The notes: generated by a model not told the origin, from the sequence alone. Positions 36,411 through 45,805 are shown, numbered from the stretch's first letter. The stretch: 64,000 nucleotides of DNA from Ruminococcus sp. (GCA_015066785.1 SVNT01000008.1:18165-82164), one strand, 5' to 3'. A program made the numbers and translations.

Positions 36411-36446
36411 AAATCCGTTTCCTGTAAAAAGGAAACGGATTTTTTG
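36411..36446. terminator. bidirectional terminator between rodA and hydE
   Basis: Stem AAATCCGTTTCC/GGAAACGGATTT with TTTTTTG on the plus side and TTTCTTTA on the minus side. No inserted element. Confidence 0.85.
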
Positions 36447-36451
36447 TATAA

Positions 36452-37489
36452 TCAGCCCTTGAAATCTCCCCTTGAGACAACAATCCTGTACCCTGCGTTT
36501 TCTACCTGACGGCGCAGGATTTCAAGTCCCTCGGCAGCCTCACTTCCCGAAGACGCCTTGTTTTCGTAGAGAGCATAGAGCTTTCTTACATCGCCCGGAG
36601 AAAGATTCGGCATAACGACATTCGCCCCTGCTTTCAGCCCCATTTCTCTGCCCTCGGGGTGAATACTTCCGAGAGCCGTAGTCGACGGTATCAGCGCATT
36701 CGGAAGTATAAGTCTTGTCAATGCGACCATCACCAGCGTATCACGGAGAGCGCCACGCTTTTCTTTGCCGAACGGTGTGTCGCAATGCGGAATAAACGGG
36801 CCTATTCCGACCATGTGCGGTCTGAACTCCGCCAAGAACAATAAATCCTTCGCAAGATTTTCGTATGTCTGGAACGGCGACCCTACCATAAAACCCGCTC
36901 CGACCTGATAACCTATTTCCTTGAGGTCGGAAAGGCATCTCATACGCTCGTCATATCTCATCGTGTCGGGATGGAGCTTTCCGTAATGCACGGCGTCTGC
37001 TGTTTCGTGACGGAGAAGATACCTGTCCGCACCTGCGTCATACAAACGCTGATAGCTCTCGCGTGTTCTTTCGCCCAGAGAAAGCGTAACGGCACAGTCG
37101 GGATATTTCCCCTTGATTTTTTTCAGTATTGCACAGACAACCTCATCGGTGAAGTGATTGTCCTCACCGCCCTGAAGCACGAAGGTACGGAACCCGAGTC
37201 TGTACCCCTCGTCACAGCAGGAGAGAATGTCCTCCTCCGACAGACGATAACGCTCAACATTTTTATTGCCTGCCCGTATACCGCAATAAAGACAGTTGTT
37301 CTTACAATAGTTTGAAATCTCGACAAGCCCTCGTATATAGACCTCGTCACCGTAATTCCTGCGACGGACATTATCCGCAACAGAAAAAAGATACTCGTCC
37401 GTTTCGGGAGTGCCGTCACGGAGTACCGAAATTATTTCATCGGCGGTGAATTTTCCCGTCGCTGATATTTTATCAATCAGTTTCTTCAT
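36452..37489 (-). CDS. hydE: [FeFe]-hydrogenase maturase, radical SAM protein HydE
   Basis: 345 residues. A radical SAM enzyme with C62-x3-C66-x2-C69 (YCKNNCLYCG), the GGED motif (LQGGEDNHF) and a BATS-type C-terminal domain ending near GLEILRRQVENAGYR. It acts with HydG and HydF to build the di-iron H cluster; neither of those is in the window. Its start overlaps the end of tcdA by 17 bases. A biotin-synthase-like role is the alternative, but HydE-specific sequence such as GIGPFIPHCDTPF is present. Confidence 0.9.
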   Translation of the reverse strand: MKKLIDKISATGKFTADEIISVLRDGTPETDEYLFSVADNVRRRNYGDEVYIRGLVEISNYCKNNCLYCGIRAGNKNVERYRLSEEDILSCCDEGYRLGFRTFVLQGGEDNHFTDEVVCAILKKIKGKYPDCAVTLSLGERTRESYQRLYDAGADRYLLRHETADAVHYGKLHPDTMRYDERMRCLSDLKEIGYQVGAGFMVGSPFQTYENLAKDLLFLAEFRPHMVGIGPFIPHCDTPFGKEKRGALRDTLVMVALTRLILPNALIPSTTALGSIHPEGREMGLKAGANVVMPNLSPGDVRKLYALYENKASSGSEAAEGLEILRRQVENAGYRIVVSRGDFKG

Positions 37490-38183
37490 CTTTGATTAAA
37501 TCCTTTATTACCTCTCCCGCAATTATAAGTCCTGCCGCCGACGGCACGAACGCAATACTTGCAGGAAGTCTTTTGCCGTTTTCCGCAGCGGAGGTTTCTG
37601 CCGCCACTTCGGTTGAATAGACGCATTTGAGTTTCTTCACGCCTGCAAGACGCAGTTCCCTGCGCATAACACGTGCAAGCGGACAGACCTCTGTCTTATT
37701 TATGTCGGCAACACGGAATTTCGTCGGGTCGAGCTTGTTCCCCGCACCCATTGAGGATATTACCCTTACTCCCTTTTCGTACGCAGATTTTATCAGAAAA
37801 ACCTTTGACCGCACACTGTCGATAGCGTCAACCACATAGTCGTAGTCCGAAAGATTTATCCCTGCCGTGTTTTCCTCGGAATAGAACTCGTTTACCGCAG
37901 TCACTTCGCAGTCGGGATTTATATCGGCAATACGTTCCTTTGCAACCTCCGCCTTGTATCTTCCTACGGTTGAGGAAAGGGCTATTATCTGGCGGTTTAT
38001 ATTGGTTATGTCAACCTTGTCCGCATCAACCAGGGTGAGTTTACCCACTCCGCTCCTTGCGAGAGCCTCCACAACATAGGAGCCTACTCCCCCGACGCCG
38101 AAGACAATCACCGATGAGTCCTCCAGCCTTTTCATTGCGTTGTCGCCGATAAGCATCTGTGTTCTTGAAAATTCAGGGCGCAT
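37473..38183 (-). CDS. tcdA: tRNA threonylcarbamoyladenosine dehydratase
   Basis: 236 residues of the ThiF/E1-like family: GVGGVGSYVVEALARSGVG nucleotide loop, D-x-DxxxxxNxNRQ (VDADKVDITNINRQ), DAIDSVRSK and KTEVCPLARVMRRELR. It converts t6A37 to cyclic ct6A in tRNA, complementing tsaB/tsaE in the neighbouring operon. GGAGGGG precedes the ATG. 15 bases after dxs. Confidence 0.9.
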   Translation of the reverse strand: MRPEFSRTQMLIGDNAMKRLEDSSVIVFGVGGVGSYVVEALARSGVGKLTLVDADKVDITNINRQIIALSSTVGRYKAEVAKERIADINPDCEVTAVNEFYSEENTAGINLSDYDYVVDAIDSVRSKVFLIKSAYEKGVRVISSMGAGNKLDPTKFRVADINKTEVCPLARVMRRELRLAGVKKLKCVYSTEVAAETSAAENGKRLPASIAFVPSAAGLIIAGEVIKDLIKDEETD

Positions 38184-38198
38184 ATTTCCCCTCCGAAA

Positions 38199-39944
38199 TT
38201 AAAGAATGTCGCTTAAAATCTTGTCAACCGTGATACCGTTTTCGTCAAGAAGCTCCGAAACATCATATCTGTCGACAAATTCCTTTTTAAGCCCGTAGTT
38301 ATAGACCTTCATATCCGACGGGCCGTAGAATGATGCAATTTTCTGTCCGAATCCGCCGTCGAGAATTCCGTCCTCAAGTGTGATAACGGTCTTGTGGTTT
38401 TTCTTCAGACTTTCAAGCATTTCCTTGTCAAGCCCCGTGATGTATCTCGGGTTTATGAGCGTGGGTGCAATGCCTGTCTTTTTACGGATTGCCTCCGCCA
38501 CTTCCTTACCGATGTGATAGAAGTTTCCGAGTCCGATGATTGCCACATCGCATCCGCTCATATCCATTCTGTATCTGTTGAGGTCGCTGTAATCCTTGTC
38601 AACCTCTTTGTCTGTATGCATCACCTTTCCGCACGGCATACGGATTGCCACGGGGTGAGCAGTCTGCTCTATGCTCCACTCAAGCATAGCGAGATACTCT
38701 TCGGCGTTTGTCGGAGCGAGATATACAATCTCGGGGATATTTGAAATCAGCGGAATATCGTATATTCCGAGGTGACCTATATCGTTCATTCCGTAAACCG
38801 ACGCCGTATTGACAAGTATTGTCGCAGGGCTTTTGTTGATGCAGAGGTCGTGCGAGAGCTGGTCGAAGGTTCTCTGCATAAATGTCGAATGGGTTGCAAA
38901 TACAGGCTTCGCTCCGTTCTTGGCAATTCCCGAAACAAACGCTATTGCGTGCTCCTCGGCAATTCCGACATCTATGAACTGACGGCCTGCCTCACGGCGT
39001 TTGTCTTCCGTAAAGCCGATGTTTGTCGGCAGTGAAGCAGTCACTACCGTGACCTTTTCGTCGTTCTTCATCTTTGCCATAAGATACTCGTTTGTAATTC
39101 CGTCGTAGCTTTCGCCTGAGGATGTGTATCTGTTCTTTCCCGTTTCAACATCAAATGGGGAATGCCAGTGCCATTCCTCCTTATTTTCGGTAGCGTAGGA
39201 ATATCCCTTGCCCTTGAGGGTGTTGATATGCACTACTATCGGATGGGTGATGTCACGGACTTCCTCAAATGCCTTTATGAGCGACGGAATATCGTTTCCG
39301 TTGGCAACATAGATGTAGTCAAGCCCCATCGCCCTGAAAAGATTGCACTCACACATTCCGTTGCTTTCACGGAGCTTTCTGAGGTTTTTATATATTCCGC
39401 CGTGATTTTCGGCAATGGACATATCGTTATCGTTGACAACGATAATGAAGTTTCCTTCAAATTCTGCGGCACAGTCAAGGCCTTCGAATGCCTCTCCTCC
39501 GCTGAGAGAGCCGTCGCCTATTACAGCGATGACATTACCCTCCGCTTTTCTGAGGTCACGCCCTCTTGCAAGGCCGAGCGCAAGGCTTACCGAAGTTGAT
39601 GTATGACCGATATTGAACATATCGTGTTCGCTTTCATCGGGGTTTGTAAAGCCCGAAACCTTATCGAACGAATTGTTGTCAAGGTATCCGTGCTTTCTTC
39701 CTGTAAGGATTTTATGCGGATAGCACTGATGCGAAACATCGAATACTATCTTGTCAACGGGTGAGTTGAATACATAGTGCATTGCTATGGTTGCCTCGAC
39801 AATTCCGAAGTTTGAGCCGAAATGACCACCGATATTGGACAGTCTGTTCATCATTGCCGCACGGATTTCTCCCGCAAGGTCTGAAAGTTCCTCTACATTG
39901 AGCTTTTTGAGGTCGTCGGGGCTGTTGATTACATCAAGATACAT
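38199..39944 (-). CDS. dxs: 1-deoxy-D-xylulose-5-phosphate synthase
   Basis: 581 residues from the ATG at 39944 (GGAGGAG upstream); the upstream extension overlaps the promoter and is rejected. A thiamine-diphosphate enzyme that opens the MEP isoprenoid pathway. Seen: DVSHQCYPHKILTGR, GHTSTSVSLALGLA, GDGSLSGGEAFEGLD and GIAEEHAI in the pyrimidine domain. It is about 40 residues shorter than the usual form, and the segment GFTNPDESEHDMF differs from the common GFPKRSESEYD. It may be the short clade of DXS-like proteins. First gene of the operon with tcdA and hydE. Confidence 0.85.
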   Translation of the reverse strand: MYLDVINSPDDLKKLNVEELSDLAGEIRAAMMNRLSNIGGHFGSNFGIVEATIAMHYVFNSPVDKIVFDVSHQCYPHKILTGRKHGYLDNNSFDKVSGFTNPDESEHDMFNIGHTSTSVSLALGLARGRDLRKAEGNVIAVIGDGSLSGGEAFEGLDCAAEFEGNFIIVVNDNDMSIAENHGGIYKNLRKLRESNGMCECNLFRAMGLDYIYVANGNDIPSLIKAFEEVRDITHPIVVHINTLKGKGYSYATENKEEWHWHSPFDVETGKNRYTSSGESYDGITNEYLMAKMKNDEKVTVVTASLPTNIGFTEDKRREAGRQFIDVGIAEEHAIAFVSGIAKNGAKPVFATHSTFMQRTFDQLSHDLCINKSPATILVNTASVYGMNDIGHLGIYDIPLISNIPEIVYLAPTNAEEYLAMLEWSIEQTAHPVAIRMPCGKVMHTDKEVDKDYSDLNRYRMDMSGCDVAIIGLGNFYHIGKEVAEAIRKKTGIAPTLINPRYITGLDKEMLESLKKNHKTVITLEDGILDGGFGQKIASFYGPSDMKVYNYGLKKEFVDRYDVSELLDENGITVDKILSDIL

Positions 39945-39965
39945 AAGTGCTCCTCCACAGTAATA

Positions 39966-40007
39966 ATTTATGATAATCATTATAGTATATATTGCCGTTT
40001 TCGTCAA
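39966..40007 (-). promoter_or_regulatory. dxs operon promoter with PerR/Fur-like operator
   Basis: On the minus strand TTGACG (40002-40007), 17 bases, TATAAT (39979-39984). The -10 overlaps CTATAATGATTATCA, which matches the PerR consensus at 12 of 14 defined bases. The 19-base stretch 39966-39984 matches the Fur consensus at 15 positions. Binding by a Fur-family repressor would block the -10. Confidence 0.6.
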
Positions 40008-40026
40008 GAAAATACACCTGCAAAAC

Positions 40027-40060
40027 AAAAACAGGGAGGGCGTACCGCCTTCCCTGTTTT
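40027..40060 (-). terminator. terminator of the SASP gene
   Basis: Long stem AAAACAGGGA(G)GGCG/CGCC(T)TCCCTGTTTT with a TTTTGTTTT tract on the minus strand. Confidence 0.85.
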
Positions 40061-40084
40061 CATATTTATGAGCTTTGGATTTTA

Positions 40085-40267
40085 CTACTTGCCCATCTTG
40101 TAGGCATCGATCATCTTCTTGACCATCTGTCCGCCTACTGAACCTGCTTCACGTGAAGTAAGGTCGCCGTTGTAACCTGACTTGAGGTTAACGCCTACTT
40201 CATTTGCAGCTTCCATCTTGAATCTTTCGAGAGCATCTCTGCCCTGCTGAGTTGTTTGACCCTTCAT
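40085..40267 (-). CDS. alpha/beta-type small acid-soluble spore protein
   Basis: 60 residues from the ATG at 40267 (GGAGA seven bases upstream). It contains ALERFKMEAANEVGVNL, covering the GPR-protease cleavage region, and YNGDLTSREAGSVGGQMVKKMI, the DNA-binding signature of alpha/beta SASPs. It coats spore DNA in the A-like form and is degraded at germination. Monocistronic. The leader holds a GAGTC/GACTC hairpin. A sigma-G-like -10 (AATACTA) is visible but no convincing -35. This is strong evidence that the organism is an endospore former. Confidence 0.93.
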   Translation of the reverse strand: MKGQTTQQGRDALERFKMEAANEVGVNLKSGYNGDLTSREAGSVGGQMVKKMIDAYKMGK

Positions 40268-40394
40268 AATCAATTCTCCTTATATTTTTTCGAGTCTTCG
40301 TGACTCTTTTTCTGGGGTTTGCTTTAGTATTATTTCTCCCGCAGAGTTCAATATTATAGGTAAATTGCGTTACAAAAGGCAATATTTTCATCAA

Positions 40395-41990
40395 TCAGTA
40401 CGGAGCAAATATCTTCATTACCGCCGCCGAGGATTTTATTCCGTCAACTGCGGCACTCATTATACCGCCTGCATAACCTGCTCCCTCTCCCGACGGGAAG
40501 AGATTTGCTATGCCGACAGCATTCCTGTTGTCGCTGCGTGTAATTCTTACGGGAGATGATGTTCTCGTTTCCGCACCTGTAAGCATTGCATCACCGTCAC
40601 CAAAACATTTCATCTTCTTTGCAAAACAGCGTATGCCGTCACGCATCATTCCGGTGACAAAGGAAGGGAAAAGTTCGTCAAAATCGGCAGGCGCAACACC
40701 GATATCGTAGCTGGGGGTAACGGTACTGCTCATTCCAGTTTTTCCGTCAAGGAATGCGCCGACCGAAACGGCAGGTGCCTTGTATCCTCCACCGCCGAGA
40801 GTGAATGCCCTGCGTTCAATCTGCCGTGCAAACTCCACTCCGTCAAGGGCGTTTTTGCCGAAGTCCTCAGGCGATACCGACACTACAAGCGCAGAGTTTG
40901 AATTTTCGCCGTCACGGGCAAATTCACTCATACCGTTGACAACGACTGTATCCTCTTCACTCGCCGAGGGTACAACATACCCTCCCGGGCACATACAGAA
41001 TGTATACGCCGCCCTGTCGCCGCACCTGTACGAAAGCTGATATTCCCCCTCGGGAAGAAGGGGATTTCCTGCGTTTTTGCCGTACAGACTCCTGTTGACC
41101 TGCTCACGCCTGTGTTCTATTCTCGCACCGACCGAAAAGGCTTTGGGTTCTATAAGTACATTTTTTGAAAGCAGCGCCTCGAAGGTATCCCTTGCACTGT
41201 GACCTATCGCAAGAATTACCGCCGCTGTCGGAATTTCTCCGTCCTTTGTCTTTACTGCGGTGACCATTCCGTTGGATACGGTGAAATCCTCCGCCTTTGT
41301 ACCGAAACGCACCTCTCCGCCGAGAGAGATTATTCTTTCACGGATATTTTTCACCACACGGCGAAGATTATCCGTGCCGATATGCGGCTTTGCCTTCACG
41401 AGAATTTCCTCGGGTGCGCCCATTTCCGCAAAGCGTCTGAGTACATATGAGCAAAGAGGGTCGTTTATCCTTGTCGTCAGCTTTCCGTCGGAGAACGTCC
41501 CCGCTCCGCCCTCGCCAAACTGAACATTTGTCGTGACATCAAGCTCTCCCGTTGACCAGAATTTTTCGACGGCTGTAACACGCTCGTCCACCGAGGCACC
41601 ACGCTCCAGCACAAGCGGATTGTAGCCGTTCTCGGCAAGGGTAAGCGCCGCCATCATTCCGGCAGGGCCGAAGCCGACAACGACAATTCTTCCTTCGGGA
41701 GTGAGTGTCCCCTTATCGAAAGAAACGGGAATATCCTCGACGAAATTACAGTCATTGCGACTGCCGCATATTTTTTTCTCACGCTCGGAAGATTTCAGCG
41801 AAACATACACACTGCTGACGAATTTTATATCATTCTGTTTTCTGGCGTCAAGGGAAATTTTATGCACCTCGGCTTTTACCGTTTCATCTTCACGGACATC
41901 AAGCCGTCTGAGCGCAATTTTTATTATATCTTCTTTTGCGGATTCTATCGGTGTTTTTATCTGTGAAATTATAATGGGCATATTGTCCAC
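40395..41990 (-). CDS. FAD-dependent dehydrogenase of the COG2509 type
   Basis: About 531 residues from a GTG at 41990, which has AAGGA seven bases upstream; the ATG at 41981 is an alternative. An N-terminal small domain (1-85) is followed by the FAD-binding VVGFGPAGMMAALTLAENG (about 100-118), a GEGGAGTFSDGKL segment and a C-terminal SGEGAGYAGGIMSAAVDG. Proteins of this kind are widespread in Clostridia and of unknown substrate. It lies about 57 bases after cdaR, beyond a weak hairpin, so it may be cotranscribed with cdaA-cdaR. Confidence 0.85.
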   Translation of the reverse strand: MDNMPIIISQIKTPIESAKEDIIKIALRRLDVREDETVKAEVHKISLDARKQNDIKFVSSVYVSLKSSEREKKICGSRNDCNFVEDIPVSFDKGTLTPEGRIVVVGFGPAGMMAALTLAENGYNPLVLERGASVDERVTAVEKFWSTGELDVTTNVQFGEGGAGTFSDGKLTTRINDPLCSYVLRRFAEMGAPEEILVKAKPHIGTDNLRRVVKNIRERIISLGGEVRFGTKAEDFTVSNGMVTAVKTKDGEIPTAAVILAIGHSARDTFEALLSKNVLIEPKAFSVGARIEHRREQVNRSLYGKNAGNPLLPEGEYQLSYRCGDRAAYTFCMCPGGYVVPSASEEDTVVVNGMSEFARDGENSNSALVVSVSPEDFGKNALDGVEFARQIERRAFTLGGGGYKAPAVSVGAFLDGKTGMSSTVTPSYDIGVAPADFDELFPSFVTGMMRDGIRCFAKKMKCFGDGDAMLTGAETRTSSPVRITRSDNRNAVGIANLFPSGEGAGYAGGIMSAAVDGIKSSAAVMKIFAPY

Positions 41991-42046
41991 TCTGCTTTCC
42001 TTAAAATTCAAACACCGCAGACAAGAACTGCCTGCGGTATTGTGAT

Positions 42047-43333
42047 TTATTTTTCTGTTGCCTGGAATGCAACCGTATGACTTCCGAATGCCCAGACAAA
42101 ATCCTTGTCGGGAACGGAAATCGAAATCGGTGCACGGAAATAGTCATTTCCCGTGATACTGCTCGCAACGGAGCTTACATCAAGCTGAACGAGAATATCG
42201 TGTACAGAAAGGTCTTCGAGTTCTTCCTCTGTACCGATGAATGTGACATCCCAGCCCGTCGTTACGGGAATGATATTGTAATCCGCAGGGCTGTTTATTA
42301 CCGTAATGTCGTCACGGCTTATGGTGATTACCCTTGTGGTGAATTCTTCAAGCGGGAAATCAACTGTGACTTCGCTTACTTCCGAAAGATTTTCTATTTC
42401 CATTCCCTCGGGGAATTCAATTTCCTTGGTTACGGAATATCCCTTTTCGACCTTTCTGAAATCTATGGTGCAGACCGTCAGCTCGTCGAGATTTTCGATA
42501 TTCTCACGGGGGGCCGCAATTTCAATTTCAGATATGCTCTGATTGTATTCGAGCTTGTCAATCGGGAATCCCGCAGGCACATTCGTGAACGCCACTTTCA
42601 GCGGAACGGTCTTGCGCATATTCACGGGAACATTTATCGCAAAGGAATTCTTGCTGTACGTCAAACCTTCCTGCACCGTAACAGTGTTGTTGTGGTAGAG
42701 TACAAGTTCGTTTCCTTCCGTAAGCTCAACAGAATCGGTGAGCGTCATCTCGCTTAAATTCTGTACAGCGCAGGATGTAATATACTCGACCTTTTCTTCG
42801 GGGCCTGAAATTGTTATCGTCGGCACGGTAACCTCCGCCTCACCCTTGAGATAACCGTCCTCTGCCTTTATGTTCGGAACATAAGCGTCAAGCTCAAACG
42901 TTTTTGATACGATACGGTCAAAGCCGACCGTCACTTTGTCGGGGTATATTGTGTATTCAAAATCCACATTGTTTTTTACGCATTCGAGTGTGAGCAGAAG
43001 CTCATAATCCCCTGCGGAAGTGATATTGCTGACTTCTGCCTTTGCAATGAAGTCCGCCGAGGTCATTCCGCCTATTTCGGAGCGGTTTCCCTTTACTACC
43101 GCCTTGATATTTTCGTTGCTGACGGAAATTACATTGAGATTGTTTCTCTCTGCCGATGTGCCGCTTATCTCAACATCAACGGCAATATCCTTGAATGTTA
43201 TCGTCGTTGTCGGGAATACAGACACGGAAATTACAAACCACGCAAGGATTGCAAGCAAAAAGGAATATACACGCATTGCAATGTCTTTACCGAGGGTTGC
43301 AAGAAATCCGTCCTTTATCTTTTTGAGTTTCAA
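42047..43333 (-). CDS. cdaR: CdaR, YbbR-domain regulator of diadenylate cyclase
   Basis: 428 residues from a TTG that directly follows the cdaA stop, with GGAGGCGG overlapping the end of cdaA. One N-terminal membrane helix (about 20-40) is followed by four YbbR-type beta repeats outside the membrane. CdaR binds and modulates CdaA. glmM, which usually follows, is not adjacent here. Confidence 0.9.
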   Translation of the reverse strand: MKLKKIKDGFLATLGKDIAMRVYSFLLAILAWFVISVSVFPTTTITFKDIAVDVEISGTSAERNNLNVISVSNENIKAVVKGNRSEIGGMTSADFIAKAEVSNITSAGDYELLLTLECVKNNVDFEYTIYPDKVTVGFDRIVSKTFELDAYVPNIKAEDGYLKGEAEVTVPTITISGPEEKVEYITSCAVQNLSEMTLTDSVELTEGNELVLYHNNTVTVQEGLTYSKNSFAINVPVNMRKTVPLKVAFTNVPAGFPIDKLEYNQSISEIEIAAPRENIENLDELTVCTIDFRKVEKGYSVTKEIEFPEGMEIENLSEVSEVTVDFPLEEFTTRVITISRDDITVINSPADYNIIPVTTGWDVTFIGTEEELEDLSVHDILVQLDVSSVASSITGNDYFRAPISISVPDKDFVWAFGSHTVAFQATEK

Positions 43334-44200
43334 TTAAACGCCGCCTCCTTTTCCCGAAAATCTACGTCTTTCGCTGTTCTTTTCGGGTATGAGTTTTGAA
43401 CGCAGGAGTTTTCTCAGGCTGTCTCTTGTAAAGCCTCTTGTAAGCTCTCCGTTTTCGGCGATTGATATTGTTCCCGTCTCTTCGGAAACAACGATTACTA
43501 TTGCGTCTGAGTTTTCGCTCATACCAATAGCGGCTCTGTGTCTTGAGCCGAGCTTTTTATTGATAAGCTCTTCCTTCTGCGGTGCGGGAAGAAAACACGC
43601 TGCCGCAACGATAATTCCGTCACGCATAATAACAGCACCGTCGTGAAGGGGCGTTTTGGGGTAGAATATGTTTCCGAAAAGCTCCTTACTGGGAAGGGAG
43701 TTCATTTTAGTACCGTTGTCAATCTGTTCACCGAGCTTTATCTGACGCTCGATTACGATGATAGCGCCTGTTGTGGTCGCTGAAAGCTCTTCGCAGGATT
43801 CGGTTATTGCGTCAATGGCGATATCCCACTTTGCAGCGAGGTTATCAGGCTCCACTCCGATAGGAATAAGCCCTCCTATAGTTTTGATTTCTGCTCGTCC
43901 CACTTTTTCGAGAACTCGTCTGAGTTCGGGCTGGAAGAGGATGATAATTGCCAGAAGTCCGATACTGAATACGCTTTCAAGCAGGAAAGTCAATGTTTTT
44001 AGCTCCAGCCAGCTTACGATAATGTACACAAAAAGAAGAATAAATATCGCTTTAAGAAGCTGATTTGCTTTGGTTTCACGCACGAGTTTCCAGCCCTCGT
44101 ATATAAGCAGCGAGAGCAGGAATATATCCACAAAGTCGATAAGTTGCACCGAACGCAGTACCGACCATAATTCGTTCAACACATTATAAATGCCGTCCAA
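43334..44200 (-). CDS. cdaA: diadenylate cyclase CdaA
   Basis: About 288 residues from a TTG at 44200 with GGGAGG nine bases upstream; the open frame extends further up but without a ribosome site. Three N-terminal helices are followed by the DAC domain with DGAVI (near 186) and RHRAAIG (near 217), the catalytic motifs. It makes the essential second messenger c-di-AMP (potassium, cell wall). The pairing with cdaR is the standard arrangement. Confidence 0.93.
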   Translation of the reverse strand: MDGIYNVLNELWSVLRSVQLIDFVDIFLLSLLIYEGWKLVRETKANQLLKAIFILLFVYIIVSWLELKTLTFLLESVFSIGLLAIIILFQPELRRVLEKVGRAEIKTIGGLIPIGVEPDNLAAKWDIAIDAITESCEELSATTTGAIIVIERQIKLGEQIDNGTKMNSLPSKELFGNIFYPKTPLHDGAVIMRDGIIVAAACFLPAPQKEELINKKLGSRHRAAIGMSENSDAIVIVVSEETGTISIAENGELTRGFTRDSLRKLLRSKLIPEKNSERRRFSGKGGGV

Positions 44201-44314
44201 TTCAGGTATCCTCCCATCAGGAAAATAAATTGCACGGCGAAAGTGCGTAAGCCGCAAAGCCACGCACAACGCCATATTATTATTTTACCATAAATGAAGA
44301 TTATTTCAAGGCTT

Positions 44315-45439
44315 TTACAATATTTTTTTGATTTCATGAAGAAGCGCCCTGACCTGATACCTGTGATTGAACACCGACGGCGAAAATCTTACCGTGCCGT
44401 CAGGCGCCGTGCCGATAGCTGTGTGTGCCATTCCCGAACAATGAAGTCCTCCACGCAGGCAGAAACCCTTTTTGTCCAGCAGTGACGCAGTTTCTTCGGC
44501 AGTTCTGCCTTTGACATTGAAGGAAACAACGGGAGCATATTTCACGCCACACTTGCGGTATACGGTAACGCCCATATCCAGCAGGCTGTCGGCAAAATAA
44601 TCGCACAGCTCCGTTTCGTGCCTGAGAATTTCCTCTCTGCTGACGGTTTCGACAAAACGCACTCCTTCTCCGAGAGCGATTGCTCCGACTGTATTCACCG
44701 TTCCCGATTCAAGTCTGTCGGGCAGGAAATCGGGCTGCTCCGCAAGCATTGAAAGCGAGCCTGTGCCTCCCTCGACGATAGTGCCGGGAGTGTAAAGTCC
44801 GTCCGAAACAAGAAGTCCCGTTCCCGACGGGCCGTAGAGTCCCTTATGCCCTGCGGCACAGATGAAGTTTATGCCGTGACCGACCTCTATCGGAAGAATA
44901 CCGCACCCCTGCGCACCGTCAAGGATAAAGCATATCCCACGCTTTCTGCACATTTCTGCAATTCTGTCGTACGGCATAATCTGCCCCGTGACATTCGACG
45001 CCGCAGTGCAGACAACAGCAACCGTGTCGTTCTGTATGAGGTGCTCAAAATTCCCGATGGTTTTTCTGTCGTCGGTTTCGGCTTTTGCTATGCTGTATCT
45101 GCAGTTTTTCTGCGACAGGGCATGGACGGGACGAAGGACGGAGTTATGCTCCATATCGGAGATGATTATGTGTCCGCCATCAGCCATAATTCCCTTTATC
45201 GCAAGGTTCAGAGCGTGCGTGCAGTTCTGCGTGAATATGGTGTTTTCGGTTTCTGCGGAAAAGAACTCCGCACATCTCCGGCGTGCCTTGTAGACCTCGT
45301 TTGCCGTGTCAAGCGAGAGCTTATGCCCGCTCCTCCCGGGGTTGCCGCCGTATTTTTTCAGCGACTTCACCATTGCCCGTTTTACATTGTCGGGTTTCGG
45401 GAAGGTTGTTGCGGCATTGTCGAAATTAACCTGCGCCAT
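44315..45439 (-). CDS. cysteine desulfurase-like class V aminotransferase
   Basis: 374 residues of the PLP fold type I. Starts MAQVNFDNAATTFPKP. The Schiff-base Lys is in AAGHKGLYGPSGTG (near 196). The C-terminal CLRGGLHCSGMAHTAIGT with a candidate catalytic Cys (near 332) is typical of the desulfurase subfamily found beside DUF3343. It may mobilise sulfur or selenium. Its start overlaps the end of the DUF3343 gene by 14 bases. Confidence 0.88.
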   Translation of the reverse strand: MAQVNFDNAATTFPKPDNVKRAMVKSLKKYGGNPGRSGHKLSLDTANEVYKARRRCAEFFSAETENTIFTQNCTHALNLAIKGIMADGGHIIISDMEHNSVLRPVHALSQKNCRYSIAKAETDDRKTIGNFEHLIQNDTVAVVCTAASNVTGQIMPYDRIAEMCRKRGICFILDGAQGCGILPIEVGHGINFICAAGHKGLYGPSGTGLLVSDGLYTPGTIVEGGTGSLSMLAEQPDFLPDRLESGTVNTVGAIALGEGVRFVETVSREEILRHETELCDYFADSLLDMGVTVYRKCGVKYAPVVSFNVKGRTAEETASLLDKKGFCLRGGLHCSGMAHTAIGTAPDGTVRFSPSVFNHRYQVRALLHEIKKIL

Positions 45440-45653
45440 CTATTCTCGTCACGCTCCTCACGGCAATTCCCCTGCCGTCAAGAATCGGCATGATTTCCTC
45501 GGGATTTCCTGTGATTTTTATACTGTATCCACATCCCGACGCTGATGTTCTCGGGGTTTTCTGTATTTCACAGCGATAACCGTTACGGACAAGAATATCC
45601 TTCGCCTTGTTTGCATAGGTTATCGACGCCATTGCAAGAAGATATGTTCCCAA
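45426..45653 (-). CDS. DUF3343 putative Se/S carrier-like protein
   Basis: 75 residues from a TTG at 45653 with AGGTGAG five bases upstream; longer reading from 45881 has no family support. The sequence YLLAMASITYANKAKDILVRNGY and TPRTSASGCGYSIKI with one conserved Cys matches DUF3343. These small proteins are thought to receive sulfur or selenium from the adjacent desulfurase; this is a prediction from gene pairing. Confidence 0.82.
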   Translation of the reverse strand: MGTYLLAMASITYANKAKDILVRNGYRCEIQKTPRTSASGCGYSIKITGNPEEIMPILDGRGIAVRSVTRIDGAG

Positions 45654-45805
45654 ATAACTCACCTCACATAAATTCATAAGGGGATATACCACATTATATG
45701 CATTTTCAAAAAATCTGCCATTCTTCTTTTTTCGACAAAGGCTTATAGCGTTACCGAGCAGATAAAGTAAATCTGTTTTATCCGTACGATACGCTCGCCT
45801 CATAA

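Noticed and set aside
40268..40390. Sigma-G promoter for the SASP gene
   Set aside because: AATACTA resembles a sigma-G -10, but no acceptable -35 lies 17-18 bases upstream, so it is not listed as a feature.
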